From NCBI GenBank assembly GCA_034521715.1, contig JAXHLY010000013.1:222701-286700 (forward strand): a stretch of DNA of 64,000 nucleotides. The letters are read 5' to 3'. The notes under the pieces are model-generated. The model saw only the letters and a program-made list of their open reading frames with translations, was not told the DNA's origin and did no database searches. Source of the stretch: Methylohalomonas sp034521715 (GTDB taxonomy: Bacteria; Pseudomonadota; Gammaproteobacteria; Methylohalomonadales; Methylohalomonadaceae). The translations under genes and the position numbers were made by a program. Position 1 is the stretch's first letter; each line of letters starts with the position of its first letter. This document shows, piece by piece, positions 47,903 to 56,828 of this stretch.

Positions 47903-49347
47903 TTAAGCAGCCCTTAGTTGTTCTAGTTCTGCGCGGTGTTTGCTTTGGTGTTTAATAAAGTACTGTCTTAAAATTTTCGCCCCTGCCAGGCGTGATGCCT
48001 CACTGGGATTGTTTTCAATCGACAGGCGAATACGCTCCAGCATCATTTTCAGGCCGACTGCGTCGGTCATGATCTGGAGTTCGCCATTGATCAGTCGTTG
48101 CCAGCTCGGGTGATTCGATACCCGGTATCGAGCCACTGTGTTCATCATCTGCAGCCGTATGCTGGCGGGTGGCCGGCTCGGCACCAGCGAGAGGCGGCGA
48201 TCTCGGCGGCATGACGGTGCTGGTTCTTGATGAAGTACTGGCGCAGCATGCGTGCACCGGCCAGACGGTTGGCCTCGGTCGGTTTTTTGGCGATCGCCTG
48301 GCGGATGCGCTCGAGCAGCATTTTCAGACTGACGGCGTCGGTAAGCAGGGCGATTTCACCGTTGATCAGTCGCTGCCAGTTGGGTGGTTATCCGGCGGCA
48401 GTGACTCCGCCGTGACCGCGGCATGTGCCGAGGTGGCACTGGCGCCGGCCAGCGACTGACTGATCTCGCTGACGTGCTTATGCCGGTTCTTGGCGAAATA
48501 CTGGCGCAGGATTTTGGCGGCGGCGACCCGGTTGCCCTCGGTCGGGTTTCTGTCAACGGCCTGGCGCACGCGTTCCAGCAGCATCTTCAGACTGATGACA
48601 TCGCTTTCGATACTGATATCACCGCTGATCAGTTGCTGCCACACCGGATCCCGCTCGCTTGGCAGTGCCTGTGTCGCGGCAGAGGTATCAGCGGTGGCAG
48701 TGGCGGCGGCGGCCGGGCTGGCAGAACCACCGGTCAGCTGACGAATCTCATTTGCCAGACGGCTTTGATGCTTGGCAAAGAATTGCCGCAGGATTCGTGC
48801 CCCGGCCAGCTTGTTGCCTTCTGTCGGCTTGTTGTCGATTGACTGGCGGACCCGCTCGATCATCATCTGCAGGCCGACGACCCGCGTATCCAGACGCAAC
48901 TCCGGCTGATGAGTTGCTGCCAGACGGCAGCGGATTCCGGCGGCAGGCCGGTAGCCGCCGCTGCTCAGCCGTTTCGGCGCGTTCACTGTAGGTGGATTCA
49001 TCAGCGGCCAGCATGTCGATTTCACGTTTCAGCAACTGCTGGTTCTTGATGAAGAACTGGCGCAGGGCCTGGGCACCGGCCAGCCGGGTCTGCTGTGAGG
49101 GATCCTTCTCGAGATTGCTGCGTACCCGCTGCAGCAGCATGCGCAGTGCGACGGAGTCCGTCTGAATCGGCAATTCTCCCTTGATCAGGCGCTGCCAGCC
49201 GCTGTGGCTGGCGCCCGGCACATTGCCGCTTGCCTCGATGGCAAATTCGTGGCCCGCGGACATGTTTGCTGCAGCGGCGGCGGCTGCGTCCGGCTCGGTC
49301 TCATGGCGGCGACCGGCAATACCGGTCAGCAGCTCACTGACTTCCAC
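47903..49347 (-). CDS. Unknown protein with five copies of a ~65-residue domain, frameshifted
   Basis: A protein of about 481 residues, unknown to me. Five copies of one domain, whose Trp codons lie near 49197, 48917, 48640, 48379 and 48103, are joined by Ala-rich linkers. Each copy reads W(Q)xLI.GE(I/L).(I/L).(T/S)D.V.L(K/R)M(M/L)(I/L)(E/Q)R(V/I)R, then P(T/S)(E/Q)...LA(G/A)A(K/R).LRQ(Y/F)F(I/A)K(N/H). Copy 5 includes HPSWQRLINGELQIMTDAVG and ends the protein with EQLRAA. Several shifts fall between copies but the domains are colinear. The GTG at 49347 gives VEVSELLTGIAGRRHETEPD. It heads the chemosensory operon, 20 bp upstream of the FIST-like gene. No signal peptide or membrane segment is seen. 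Confidence 0.7.
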
Positions 49348-49352
49348 GGGCC

Positions 49353-49786
49353 TCACTCGAAACTGACCCCCGCCAGCTTGGCGGCGGATCGATTGGTCGG
49401 CGACATCTCGCAGGGCCTGGACTACGTGGTTTCTGCATCGGCCTGGGTGAATTTGGTACTGCCGGCCATCGAGTTCCTGGGCATGCGGGTGCAGTCGGGC
49501 TATCATGGACTGAACGCGCACCGCTCGGCGGCACATGTAAATACGTACTGGGCAACCCTGCCAGAGGCGGATGGCGCAGGGTTATGGCCCTCACAACCGC
49601 GGTACGCGGCCATTCGGTATGGCACCGCGGGCACATGTTCTGGCCGCCACCGCCGAAAAGGCCCTTCTTGCCGCCGCCGCCAAAGCCGGCAGCATTGCGA
49701 TCCAGCTCGGCTGGTACGGCTGGTCGACTTCGACGGCCTCCACCTGCCAGGGATCACTTCAGCCCCAGGAACTTGTCTGCAGACAT
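49353..49786 (-). CDS. Possible small gene with Gly-rich and CxxC segments, frameshifted
   Basis: A tentative gene. The ATG at 49786 gives MSADKFLGLK, after which the frame breaks. Other frames contain GFGGGGKKGLFGGGGQNMCP and CPRCHTEWP (a CxxC), then VAQYVFTCAAERCAFSP, and near the end EMSPTNRSAAKLAGVSFE with a TGA overlapping the next start. A zinc-ribbon-like CxxC...C pair is possible if these belong together, but no family is recognised. Position just ahead of the five-repeat gene would make it the first gene of the operon. Confidence 0.3.
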
Positions 49787-50322
49787 CGAGGTCTTGCGTT
49801 GATTTGGGTCCCCCCGAAACGAATCTGCTCTGACGAGCAGAATCCCGTACGATGCTGGCTTATTAAAGATGCTGGCTTATTAAAATTGTTACGAGCGTCA
49901 AACATTATTAACCGTCAGTTAAAGTTCACGCGCCAGATATCGTTCAAATTGAGAACTGGTTCACGGGCGCATATTTCAACCAGAACCCCAGTGAAGACAG
50001 TAACGTCTGTCTACCGGACAGATCGCGACGCGCTAAGCGGCGTAACCGTATGTCTGCAGCGACGGCAGACGCATTGCTCAGCGGATCTGAGAGCAGAAGT
50101 ACGTGATATATGAGAACCCGGCATATGTTTTCATTATTTTACTCCGGATTTATTGCGGAATGGAGTGAGGTCTGCTATTCGCGTTGTCTGTACGTCGTGC
50201 GAAGAATCAATCGCGATGTCCAGTTTTGGCCGGCATCGTGCATCTCGGCGCCGGGTGAAACAAAACCCCGGCGGCTATATAGACTGTTTCCTAAATTCGT
50301 CGACAAACGGAGAGGATGTGAA
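49787..50322. other. Spacer without an assignable gene
   Basis: About 536 bp with no recognisable coding pattern. The start of a long plus-strand frame (50110 onward) merges with the next gene, but nothing before 50323 resembles a protein family. A direct repeat AGATGCTGGCTTATTAAA occurs at about 49850-49885. The promoter of the chemosensory operon could lie in the right part of 49787-49990. Confidence 0.35.
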
Positions 50323-51427
50323 GTGCGTTTCCTGTTACCTCTAGCAGCCCGTTTTATTCTGAAGCCCGTCGATCATGGCCACGACGCAGAGCCCCTGATC
50401 AGCGATGCCGTAATCCGGGAAATGGCAGGTACCGTGGCCGGCAGACACGGCCGCGCCCGATTCCCTCTGCCGGAGACCCGCAACGGGTCTGGTTCGTCGG
50501 CCAGGGCGGCAGTCACGTCGGCCAGGCTGGATGTCCCGGCCGGCGATCTGAACGCTATCGATTTACCGCGGACGGGGCAGGCCCCGCACAATTTAATCGT
50601 CGATGAACGCGGCAGGGTCTGGTACGCCGGCGGCGGCGAATGCCCCTCTCGAGATTATACTCACATCCACGGGACGGCGGGATCGAGCGCATCGAGCTGC
50701 CGCCGACCAGGGCGTCTGATCCGCATACCCTGGTCGCCGATGGAGCCGGGCATACCTGCGTTTACGGTGCCGGGCGGCAATCACGTGGGGCGGGGGCCCC
50801 GATATGGCAGCGAAGACGGCGGACCTCGGGACCCGTCCTGACCGACAGGGCCCGTCCCTACGGCATTGTTGTCGACAGTCGCCGGCAGCCTGGTGGGGTT
50901 GCCCTGTTCGGTACCCACAAGCTGGCGATCGCCGAACCCGGGACGCACCGCGAGATTGCGTGAGATCAAGCTGCCACGGCCAGAGGCCAGGCCGCGCCGG
51001 ATCCGGGTACCGACCTCGGATGACGCGGTGCTAGCGGATGTGGATGCCGGCGGCGACCCCGGTCGTCACCGATCCCGTATCACGCACGTCCGCGAATGGC
51101 GACGACCCCGCAGGCCTGGGCGATTCGGCACCGTACGCCATGGCCGTCGATGGCAATGACCATGTCTGGCTGGTAGAAACCGGTGTCTCGCCGAACCGGC
51201 GTGAGGGTTTCGATCCGGGAGACGGATACGCTTTTCCAGTGCCACCGAGACTCCGAGCAGGCGGCGGCACAGTCCGGCATATGCATTATCAGTGCCGGGG
51301 AGCATGCGCTGGCTTGGCTTCGGGACGGATCCCGATACGATCGGCCAGGCGAAATTGCCCTGAGCTTGATGTTCCGGGTCGTTCCATTGCGGAATCGCCG
51401 CAGGCGATATCCGTAACAGCGGAATGA
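50323..51427 (+). CDS. Virginiamycin B lyase-like (streptogramin lyase) beta-propeller protein, heavily frameshifted
   Basis: A protein of about 368 residues, if corrected. It starts GTG at 50323 after GGAGAGGATGTGAA, with a hydrophobic export-like N-terminus (VRFLLPLAARFIL). Propeller blades can be read from several frames: RLDVPAGDLNAIDLPRTGQA, PHNLIVDERGRVWYAGG, LVADGAGHT, ARPYGIVVDS, VALFGTHKLAIAEPGT, REIKLPRPEARPRRI, SDDAV, APYAMAVDGNDHVWLVETGV, and GGTVRHM. These match the Vgb-like family, whose other members are mostly of unknown role. Shifts occur about every 100 bp. Streptogramin resistance should not be inferred from this similarity. Confidence 0.6.
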
Positions 51428-51565
51428 GAGCCTGCCCCGGCGCTGCCCTGCGCCGCCCTCGGGCGCCGGATCAAAGTAAAGCCTTGCGATGCTCAGGCGC
51501 GGCACCACGGGAAACATCGGACCTTGCCCCTCGTCGTCAGGATGAAAGTCGGCGTCAGGGACAGA

Positions 51566-52605
51566 TTATGTTTCCCGTGGGAAGAATGCATTCAGGATCT
51601 CGCCGGCTTGATGCGATAGGCCGACAGCGCCGTGAGGATGTTTGGCGATGCATTCCGGCAGGGCGCGCAGGTTATAGCCGCCTTCGAGCAGGGAGACGAT
51701 CCGGCCGCGGGCGTGGTGATCGGCAGAGCTCCATGACGCGCGCTGGGTCATCCAGTTATAGCACTCACTGCTCAGGCATATGCCGGCCAGCGGGTCATTG
51801 CGGTGGGCGTCGAAACCGGCCGAAATCGCGTATCATAGCCCTCCGGCTGGAAGTCGTCAATTGATCGCCGGTTATGACGCGATCACGGGAATACCTGTTC
51901 ATAATCCCTGTCGGTCGAGCCGGCGGGCGCTGGCGGGCAGTTGAGCGTTGTGCCGCTGCCGCCGGCCCTGCCGGTTTCCCTCTCACCGCCAGTGCCGGAC
52001 AGAAGGGGATAGCTGGTCGCAGGCTGATATTGTAAATACCGAAGCGATCGGATTCGAACCGGTGCTGGGTACCGTCGCCATGGTGCACGTCCCAGTCAGG
52101 GATGACTATCCTGTCGGATGTCATATCCATGCTGCAGGCAATGCGCCGCGATGGCGATGTCGATCGAACAGGCAGAATACCCAGTGCCTGTGCCTGTTCG
52201 GCATGGCGACCCGGCGGCCGTATCAGCCCGAAGCCGTTGTTAATCTCACCGTTCATGACGCTGTCCGCCAGTTTCATGGGCACTGCTGGTGGCCAGCAGG
52301 GCGATATCATAGGATGAGCGGCGGATCATGACATCAGGGACGTATCGAGGTATGGCAGGCCCTCCCGGGCAGCTCGCGGCGACGTGTTCTGTATAGTCTG
52401 CACTGTGCACGAGCTCCAGCCATTTGAGTTCAGCGGGAATCGGGACTGATCGCCTTGAGATGATGAAACCATGGCTGCTGTTGCCAGGTAGTTCATGGTC
52501 ACGCTAAGACGTTCGGGACACTCGGGATGGCCATGGCCCGTGCCTCATGTTCAAGATAGCGTGTGTCGTAAAGAAAACCGGTACTGATAGGAAATAGAAC
52601 GACAT
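51566..52605 (-). CDS. Histone deacetylase family protein, heavily frameshifted
   Basis: A bacterial class II-like deacetylase (acetoin/polyamine amidohydrolase group) of about 346 residues. Motifs in order over several frames: TGFLYDTRYLEHEARAM at the N-terminus, ECPERLSVTMNYLATA, LELVHSADYTEHVAASC, INNGFGLIRPPGRHAEQAQA, IVIPDWDVHHGDGTQH with the zinc ligands Asp/His, FGIYNISL, and at the C-terminus IVSLLEGGYNLRALPECIAK. The central catalytic His pair is partly altered (PGRHAE where PGHHAE is expected), which may be a base error. The start near 52605 is approximate; the stop at 51566 is firm. Confidence 0.65.
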
Positions 52606-52718
52606 TTGGAAATCGGCAGGGTCTTTGATCCTACGCGCGCCTCGTGTTGCCGGGCAAGACACGGCAGCGAAGCCGGGTATGTTAGGCTTGATGAAAATCG
52701 TGTGCGAGGTATGGAGTC

Positions 52719-53406
52719 ATGACGGAAGACGGTATTGATTGACCGGTGCCAACCGCGGCATCGGCCTGGAACTGGTGCGCCAGTATGTCCAGGATGGCTG
52801 GCGGTATTCGCCGGCTGCCGGGCCGGAAAAGGCGCATGATTTAAATGCCCTGGCCAGTCGGGGTGAATTGATCGTGCAGCCGCTTGATGTGACAGATGCA
52901 CGTCAGATTGAAAACCTGCGCAGTGCAGTAAGGTGACACGCCGATCGATGTCCTGATTAACGATGCCGGCACCTACGGCCAGAAAAACGGTGGCTTTGGC
53001 CTGAACGGATGTAGTTGCCTGGAGGAGGCTTTCCGCATTAATATCATTGCAGTGATGCGGATGATGGGACATCTTTGCTAATGCTGTTGCCACCGGGCAC
53101 GGGATTATTGCCAACATGAGCAGCAAGATGGGCAGCATGACCGATAACACCTCCGGTGGCAGTTATGTATACCGTTCCTCCAAGGCGGCACTGAACGCCA
53201 TTACTGTCAGTGCTGCACGTGACCTGGAAAGCCGCGGCATTACGGTGGTCGCCTGCATCCGGGCTGGGTGCGCACGAGATGGCGGGCCGAATGCCCTGAT
53301 CGATGTACATGAAAGCGTTAGCGGCTTGCGCCGTGTCATCGCCGGCCTGGGCCCCGAGCAATCCGGCAGCTTTCTGGATTACCGGGGCGAAACCATACCC
53401 TGGTAG
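52719..53406 (+). CDS. Short-chain dehydrogenase (C-factor-like SDR), frameshifted
   Basis: An SDR of about 228 residues. It starts near ATG 52719 and, after a shift at about 52735, shows TGANRGIGLELVRQYVQDGW. TPIDVLINDAGTYGQ (NNAG-like motif) follows another shift at 52935, then IIANMSSKMGSMTDNTSGG (catalytic Ser) and YVYRSSKAALNAITVSAARD (YxxxK). The small size and SYxYRxSKAALN pattern are of the C-factor/CsgA-like SDR type. The end, FLDYRGETIPW, is in frame with the active site. The substrate is unknown. Confidence 0.7.
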
Positions 53407-53419
53407 TTGGATACGGATC

Positions 53420-54132
53420 ATGGGCAGTCAACCTGAAGAAAAAAGCGCACAGCCAGGCTGCGACGGCGGCCACGCCGCGGACGGGCCTGATATCAGTCAC
53501 CAGCGGCCGGCTGACTCGCCCGACAGCGGCTGGCATGCAACGTTCAACCGGCTGCTGGGTAGCGGTCATATATTCATGGCCCAGACCTATACGCAGACAG
53601 GCATGCTGTTTCGCGGCATGCCATCGGAACTGGCCGCCGTAGTGCGGACAGGGGGTTTTCTCGGCACAGTCCGGATGACAACCCGCTGTGTGAACTGGAA
53701 CGTGAACTGGAGGTGATTTTCTGCTCCGAGGTGGCGCGCGATGCACTGGCCGTCGCCCGTCCCTGGCTGAATGCATCAAGGGATACCGCCGTGCTGATAT
53801 TTTCCAGCAGGGTATACGTTAAGCGCTGGCGGCAGCACACGGCCGCAATGCTCGGGTTTGCCGATGTCGGCATGGTGTTCAAATACCCGTGTCTGGCCGA
53901 GCCGCTGGTATGGCAGGATCTTTACGGCCTGGTGGTCCATCCTGACAAACTTGCGGCCTGCAGTCCCTGATCCAGGGCTACCGCTACGGGCCATCCGTAT
54001 GTCACCGCCCCGGTGGCAGCGGATGTCGCCAGCCGCGAGGCCTGGATAACGGCGATCCAACCAACTGCTGGCAAAAGAACAGCTGGCAGCGGCAGCAAGC
54101 CTGCCCGCCGCTGATTATCCTCGTCGATTGAA
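53420..54132 (+). CDS. Conserved-looking protein of unknown function, frameshifted
   Basis: I do not recognise the family. From ATG 53420 the protein begins MGSQPEEKSAQPGCDGG, a polar stretch, then SGWHATFNRLLGSGHIFMAQ and TYTQTGMLFRGMPSELAAVV. After a shift near 53660 it reads VIFCSEVARDALAVARPWLN, VLIFSSRVYVKRWRQHTAAM and YPCLAEPLVWQDLYGLVVHP, and after another near 53970 TAPVAADVASREAWITAIQQ. Such coherent segments indicate a real soluble protein of about 235 residues. The aldo/keto reductase gene follows at once. Confidence 0.45.
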
Positions 54133-54137
54133 TCGAC

Positions 54138-54996
54138 ATGATCACCCGACAGCTAGGCCAGACCCGACAGCGGGGTAACCGCCATCGGCCTGGGAGCCAT
54201 GCCGTTGACAATGTCCGGGCGGCCGGACAGCGATACAGCCAGACAGGTGATTGCATGCTTTATCAACGGCGGTAATTTTATCGATACCGCCAATGTCTAT
54301 ACGGACAACGCGCACCGGGGTGGGTGAAAACGAGGCGCTGGTGGCCGCGACAGTGTCGGAACTGGGGGTTGCCGGCAAGGTGGTGGTTGCAACCAAGGGC
54401 GGTCTGCGGCGTACGCGGACAGGCTGGGATGTAGACGCCAGCCCGGCATGGTTAAACCAGTCATGCGATGCCAGCCTGCGGGCACTGGGGATGGATTGCA
54501 TCATGCTTTACCAGCTCCATGCACCGGATCCGGATATCGATATATGAATCGGTCGGCGCAATGAAGATATTCGCAGGAGGCCGGCAAGATCCGTGATATC
54601 GGCCTGCGCAATGTCGGCATTGAGCACATCGAGGCAGCACGCTCGGTTGTCCCCGTGGTTACGGTCCAGGATGCACTGCATCCGCGGCGCAAGAAGTCGT
54701 TGCATAATGGTGTCGTCGATTATTGCCGCGAGGCCGATATCAGTTTTATCGCCCACAGCCCGGTGGGCGGCTATCATCGCTATCAGCAGTTGCATACAGA
54801 CGACGAGCTGCATGGCATCGCGCGGCGGCATGATACGACACCCGCCTGCATCAGCCTCGCCTGGCTGTTGCGTCTTGGAGCGCTGCCTATTCCCGGTGCA
54901 CGACGATGCGCCAGCGTCGAGGCCAGCTTTTCATCAATGTCCCTGCAACTGGACGACAAGGATATGGCGGCAATAAACACTCTGCAGGACTGGTGA
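54138..54996 (+). CDS. Aldo/keto reductase, frameshifted
   Basis: An NADPH-dependent aldo/keto reductase of about 286 residues. It starts MITRQLGQTRQ and, reading across frames, shows AIGLGAMPLTMSGRPDSDT, CFINGGNFIDTANVYTDN (catalytic Asp and Tyr), VGENEALVAATVSELGVAGK, VVVATKGGLRRTRTGWDVDA (Lys), LGMDCIMLYQLHAPDP (His) and YCREADISFIAHSPVGGYHR. The end is LQLDDKDMAAINTLQDW. Shifts lie near 54175, 54300, 54545 and 54895. The catalytic tetrad is complete. Confidence 0.72.
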
Positions 54997-55002
54997 GAAA
55001 TA

Positions 55003-55613
55003 TTGAATAGACTACGGTTTTGCATTTGTGGGCTGATGATTGTGATACCCGCGGCTGTTAAGTGGTGCCAGCTATTACACCTTTGAAGAAGCGCGGGAGC
55101 TGTATGATCAGGGTGTTTACAGTGAAGCCGAAACAATATTTAGCCGGCTGGCGGATGAGGGTGATGCCCGGGCCCAGTATTATCTTGGACGGATGGAGCT
55201 GACCGGCCGTGGTGGCGAGCCGGATCCGGAAGCTGCGCGCTGACTGGTTCGAGCGTGCGGCCGATAATAACCATCTCGCGGCTTTTTATGAGTTTGGCGA
55301 TTGCTATTTCACCGGCGAGGGCAGGAAGCAGGATCTCAATCAGGCACTCTATCTCATGGTGTGGCCGCCGAGCGCGGCCAGACACAGGCCCAGTATAAAT
55401 TGGCCAGGCTTTTTGCAAGCGGCAGTGGTGGTGTACGGAAAAATTCCAAGCGTGCCTACATCTATCTGTTTCTGGCCCTGCGCGGGTGATCTTGGCCAGG
55501 CGCCCTTGTTGCGTGACAGCCTGGAAGCAGAACTCAGTGAAGAACAGTTGCAGCGCGCACAGGAATTTGCATTGAAATTACTGGCAAGGCAGTCCCGCTC
55601 CGAAGAAGGTTAA
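55003..55613 (+). CDS. Sel1-like repeat protein, frameshifted
   Basis: An exported Sel1-repeat protein of about 200 residues. A TTG at 55003 begins LNRLRFCICGLMIVIPAAV, a likely signal peptide. The mature part reads YYTFEEARELYDQGVYSEAE, ARAQYYLGRMELTGRGGEPD, WFERAADNNHLAAFYEFGDC, YFTGEGRKQDLNQALYLM, QAQYKLARLFASGSGGVRKN and SKRAYIYLFLALRG, ending LSEEQLQRAQEFALKLLARQ. It is the second Sel1 protein in the window (compare 10696-11628). Shifts lie near 55060, 55240, 55360 and 55487. Confidence 0.65.
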
Positions 55614-55626
55614 AACCGCTCTTGCT

Positions 55627-56660
55627 TTAGTTCAGTCGATCGACGATTGCCCGGGTGTATTGTTCGGTCGAGGCACTGCCGCCGATGTCGACGGTACGAA
55701 TGTTTTGATCAATGTGCGGTGGATCGCGGTCCGTAGCTGTTCTGCCATCTCGTGATGATGCACGTGATCAGCATCATGGCGGCTGCCAGCATAATGGCCG
55801 TGGGATTGGCCTTGCCCTGGCGGGCGATATCCGGTGCTGTGCCATGCACGGCCTCGAAATGGAGCCATGCTTGCCGATATTGCCGCCCGGTGCCAGCCCG
55901 AGTCCGCCGATCAGCCCGGCGATTTCATCGGACAGTATGTCGCCGAACATGTTGGTCGTTACGAGCACATCATATTGTGACGGGTTGAGCACCAGCTGCA
56001 TGGCGCAGTTGTCGACGATCTTGTCTTCAATGGTCAACTTGATCCTTGTACTGTTCCCCGACTTCATAAGCGGTTTCCAGAACAGGCCGGTCGAGGAACT
56101 TGAGGATATTGGCCTTGTGAACAATAGTGACCTTCTTCGCGGCCGTGCTTGAGGGCATACTCAAAGGCGAACTCGGCGATGCGGCGGCAGCCGGAACGAG
56201 TATTGAAGCCGGTACCCTGGGCAACGGCCTTGGGATTGTCGTCAATGGGGACGTAATTCTCGACACCGACATAAAAGCCCTCAGTGTTTTCCCGGATCAG
56301 GACCAGGTCAATATCCTCGTAACGCCCGCCCTTGACGATAAGTCCGGGCCGGGCTGGACGTTGGCGTAAAGCTTGAAATCTCCCGCAGGCGCACATTGGC
56401 TGAGCGGAAACCGCTGCCGACCGGGGTTTCCAGGGGCCCTTGAGCGCGAGATGATTAGTCGCGCACGCTGTTCCAGGCATGGTTTCCGGCAACAGTTCGC
56501 CGGTTTCCTCGAATGGCCCTGAGTCCGGCCTTGATGGCGCTCCCAGACGAAAGGCGCTTTCATTGCCTCAAGAACTTCCACGGTCGCAGAGACGATCTCC
56601 GGCCCTATACCGTCACCTTCGATTAACGTGGCTATGAATTTGCTTGCTGATACCGGCTTC
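55627..56660 (-). CDS. Isocitrate/isopropylmalate dehydrogenase family (likely NAD-dependent isocitrate dehydrogenase), heavily frameshifted
   Basis: A decarboxylating dehydrogenase of about 340 residues. Across frames it reads IATLIEGDGIGPEIVSATVE, KGPLETPVGSGFRSANV-type text (QGPLETPVGSGFRSANVRLR), LYANVQPGPD, KGGRYEDIDLVLIRENTEGF, YVGVENYVPIDDNPKAVAQG, TIVHKANILKF, YDVLVTTNMFGDILSDEIAG and LIGGLGLAPGGNIGK. The NTEGFY and GDILSDE motifs favour isocitrate or homoisocitrate-type enzymes over LeuB. The end, TRAIVDRLN, and TAA at 55627 are clear; the start is uncertain because no ATG is in frame near 56660. A TCA-cycle role is inferred. Confidence 0.7.
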
Positions 56661-56828
56661 CTTAGAATTTAGGGTTATGTGGACATGCGCGGGCGGTTGA
56701 CTCGCTCCCGGCGTACTGACGATTTTCTAGTCTGAGCTTGGGCGGTAGTGGCGCAAAAGTCATTTACATGCTCCGGCTTGACCGACGGCCGATTGCTGAT
56801 CTGCATGTAAACTGTCGTCGGCATTTCT

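Noticed and set aside
49204..49833. 209-codon plus-strand frame
   Set aside because: It is antisense to the first repeat copy and the start of the five-repeat gene, with no domain of its own.
50323..51427. Streptogramin resistance determinant
   Set aside because: The similarity is to the wide Vgb-like propeller family; most members are not resistance enzymes.
52040..52085. TTCGAACC-like sequence resembling a tRNA T-arm
   Set aside because: It lies in the DVHHGDGTQH region of the deacetylase gene, and no acceptor or anticodon arm can be formed.
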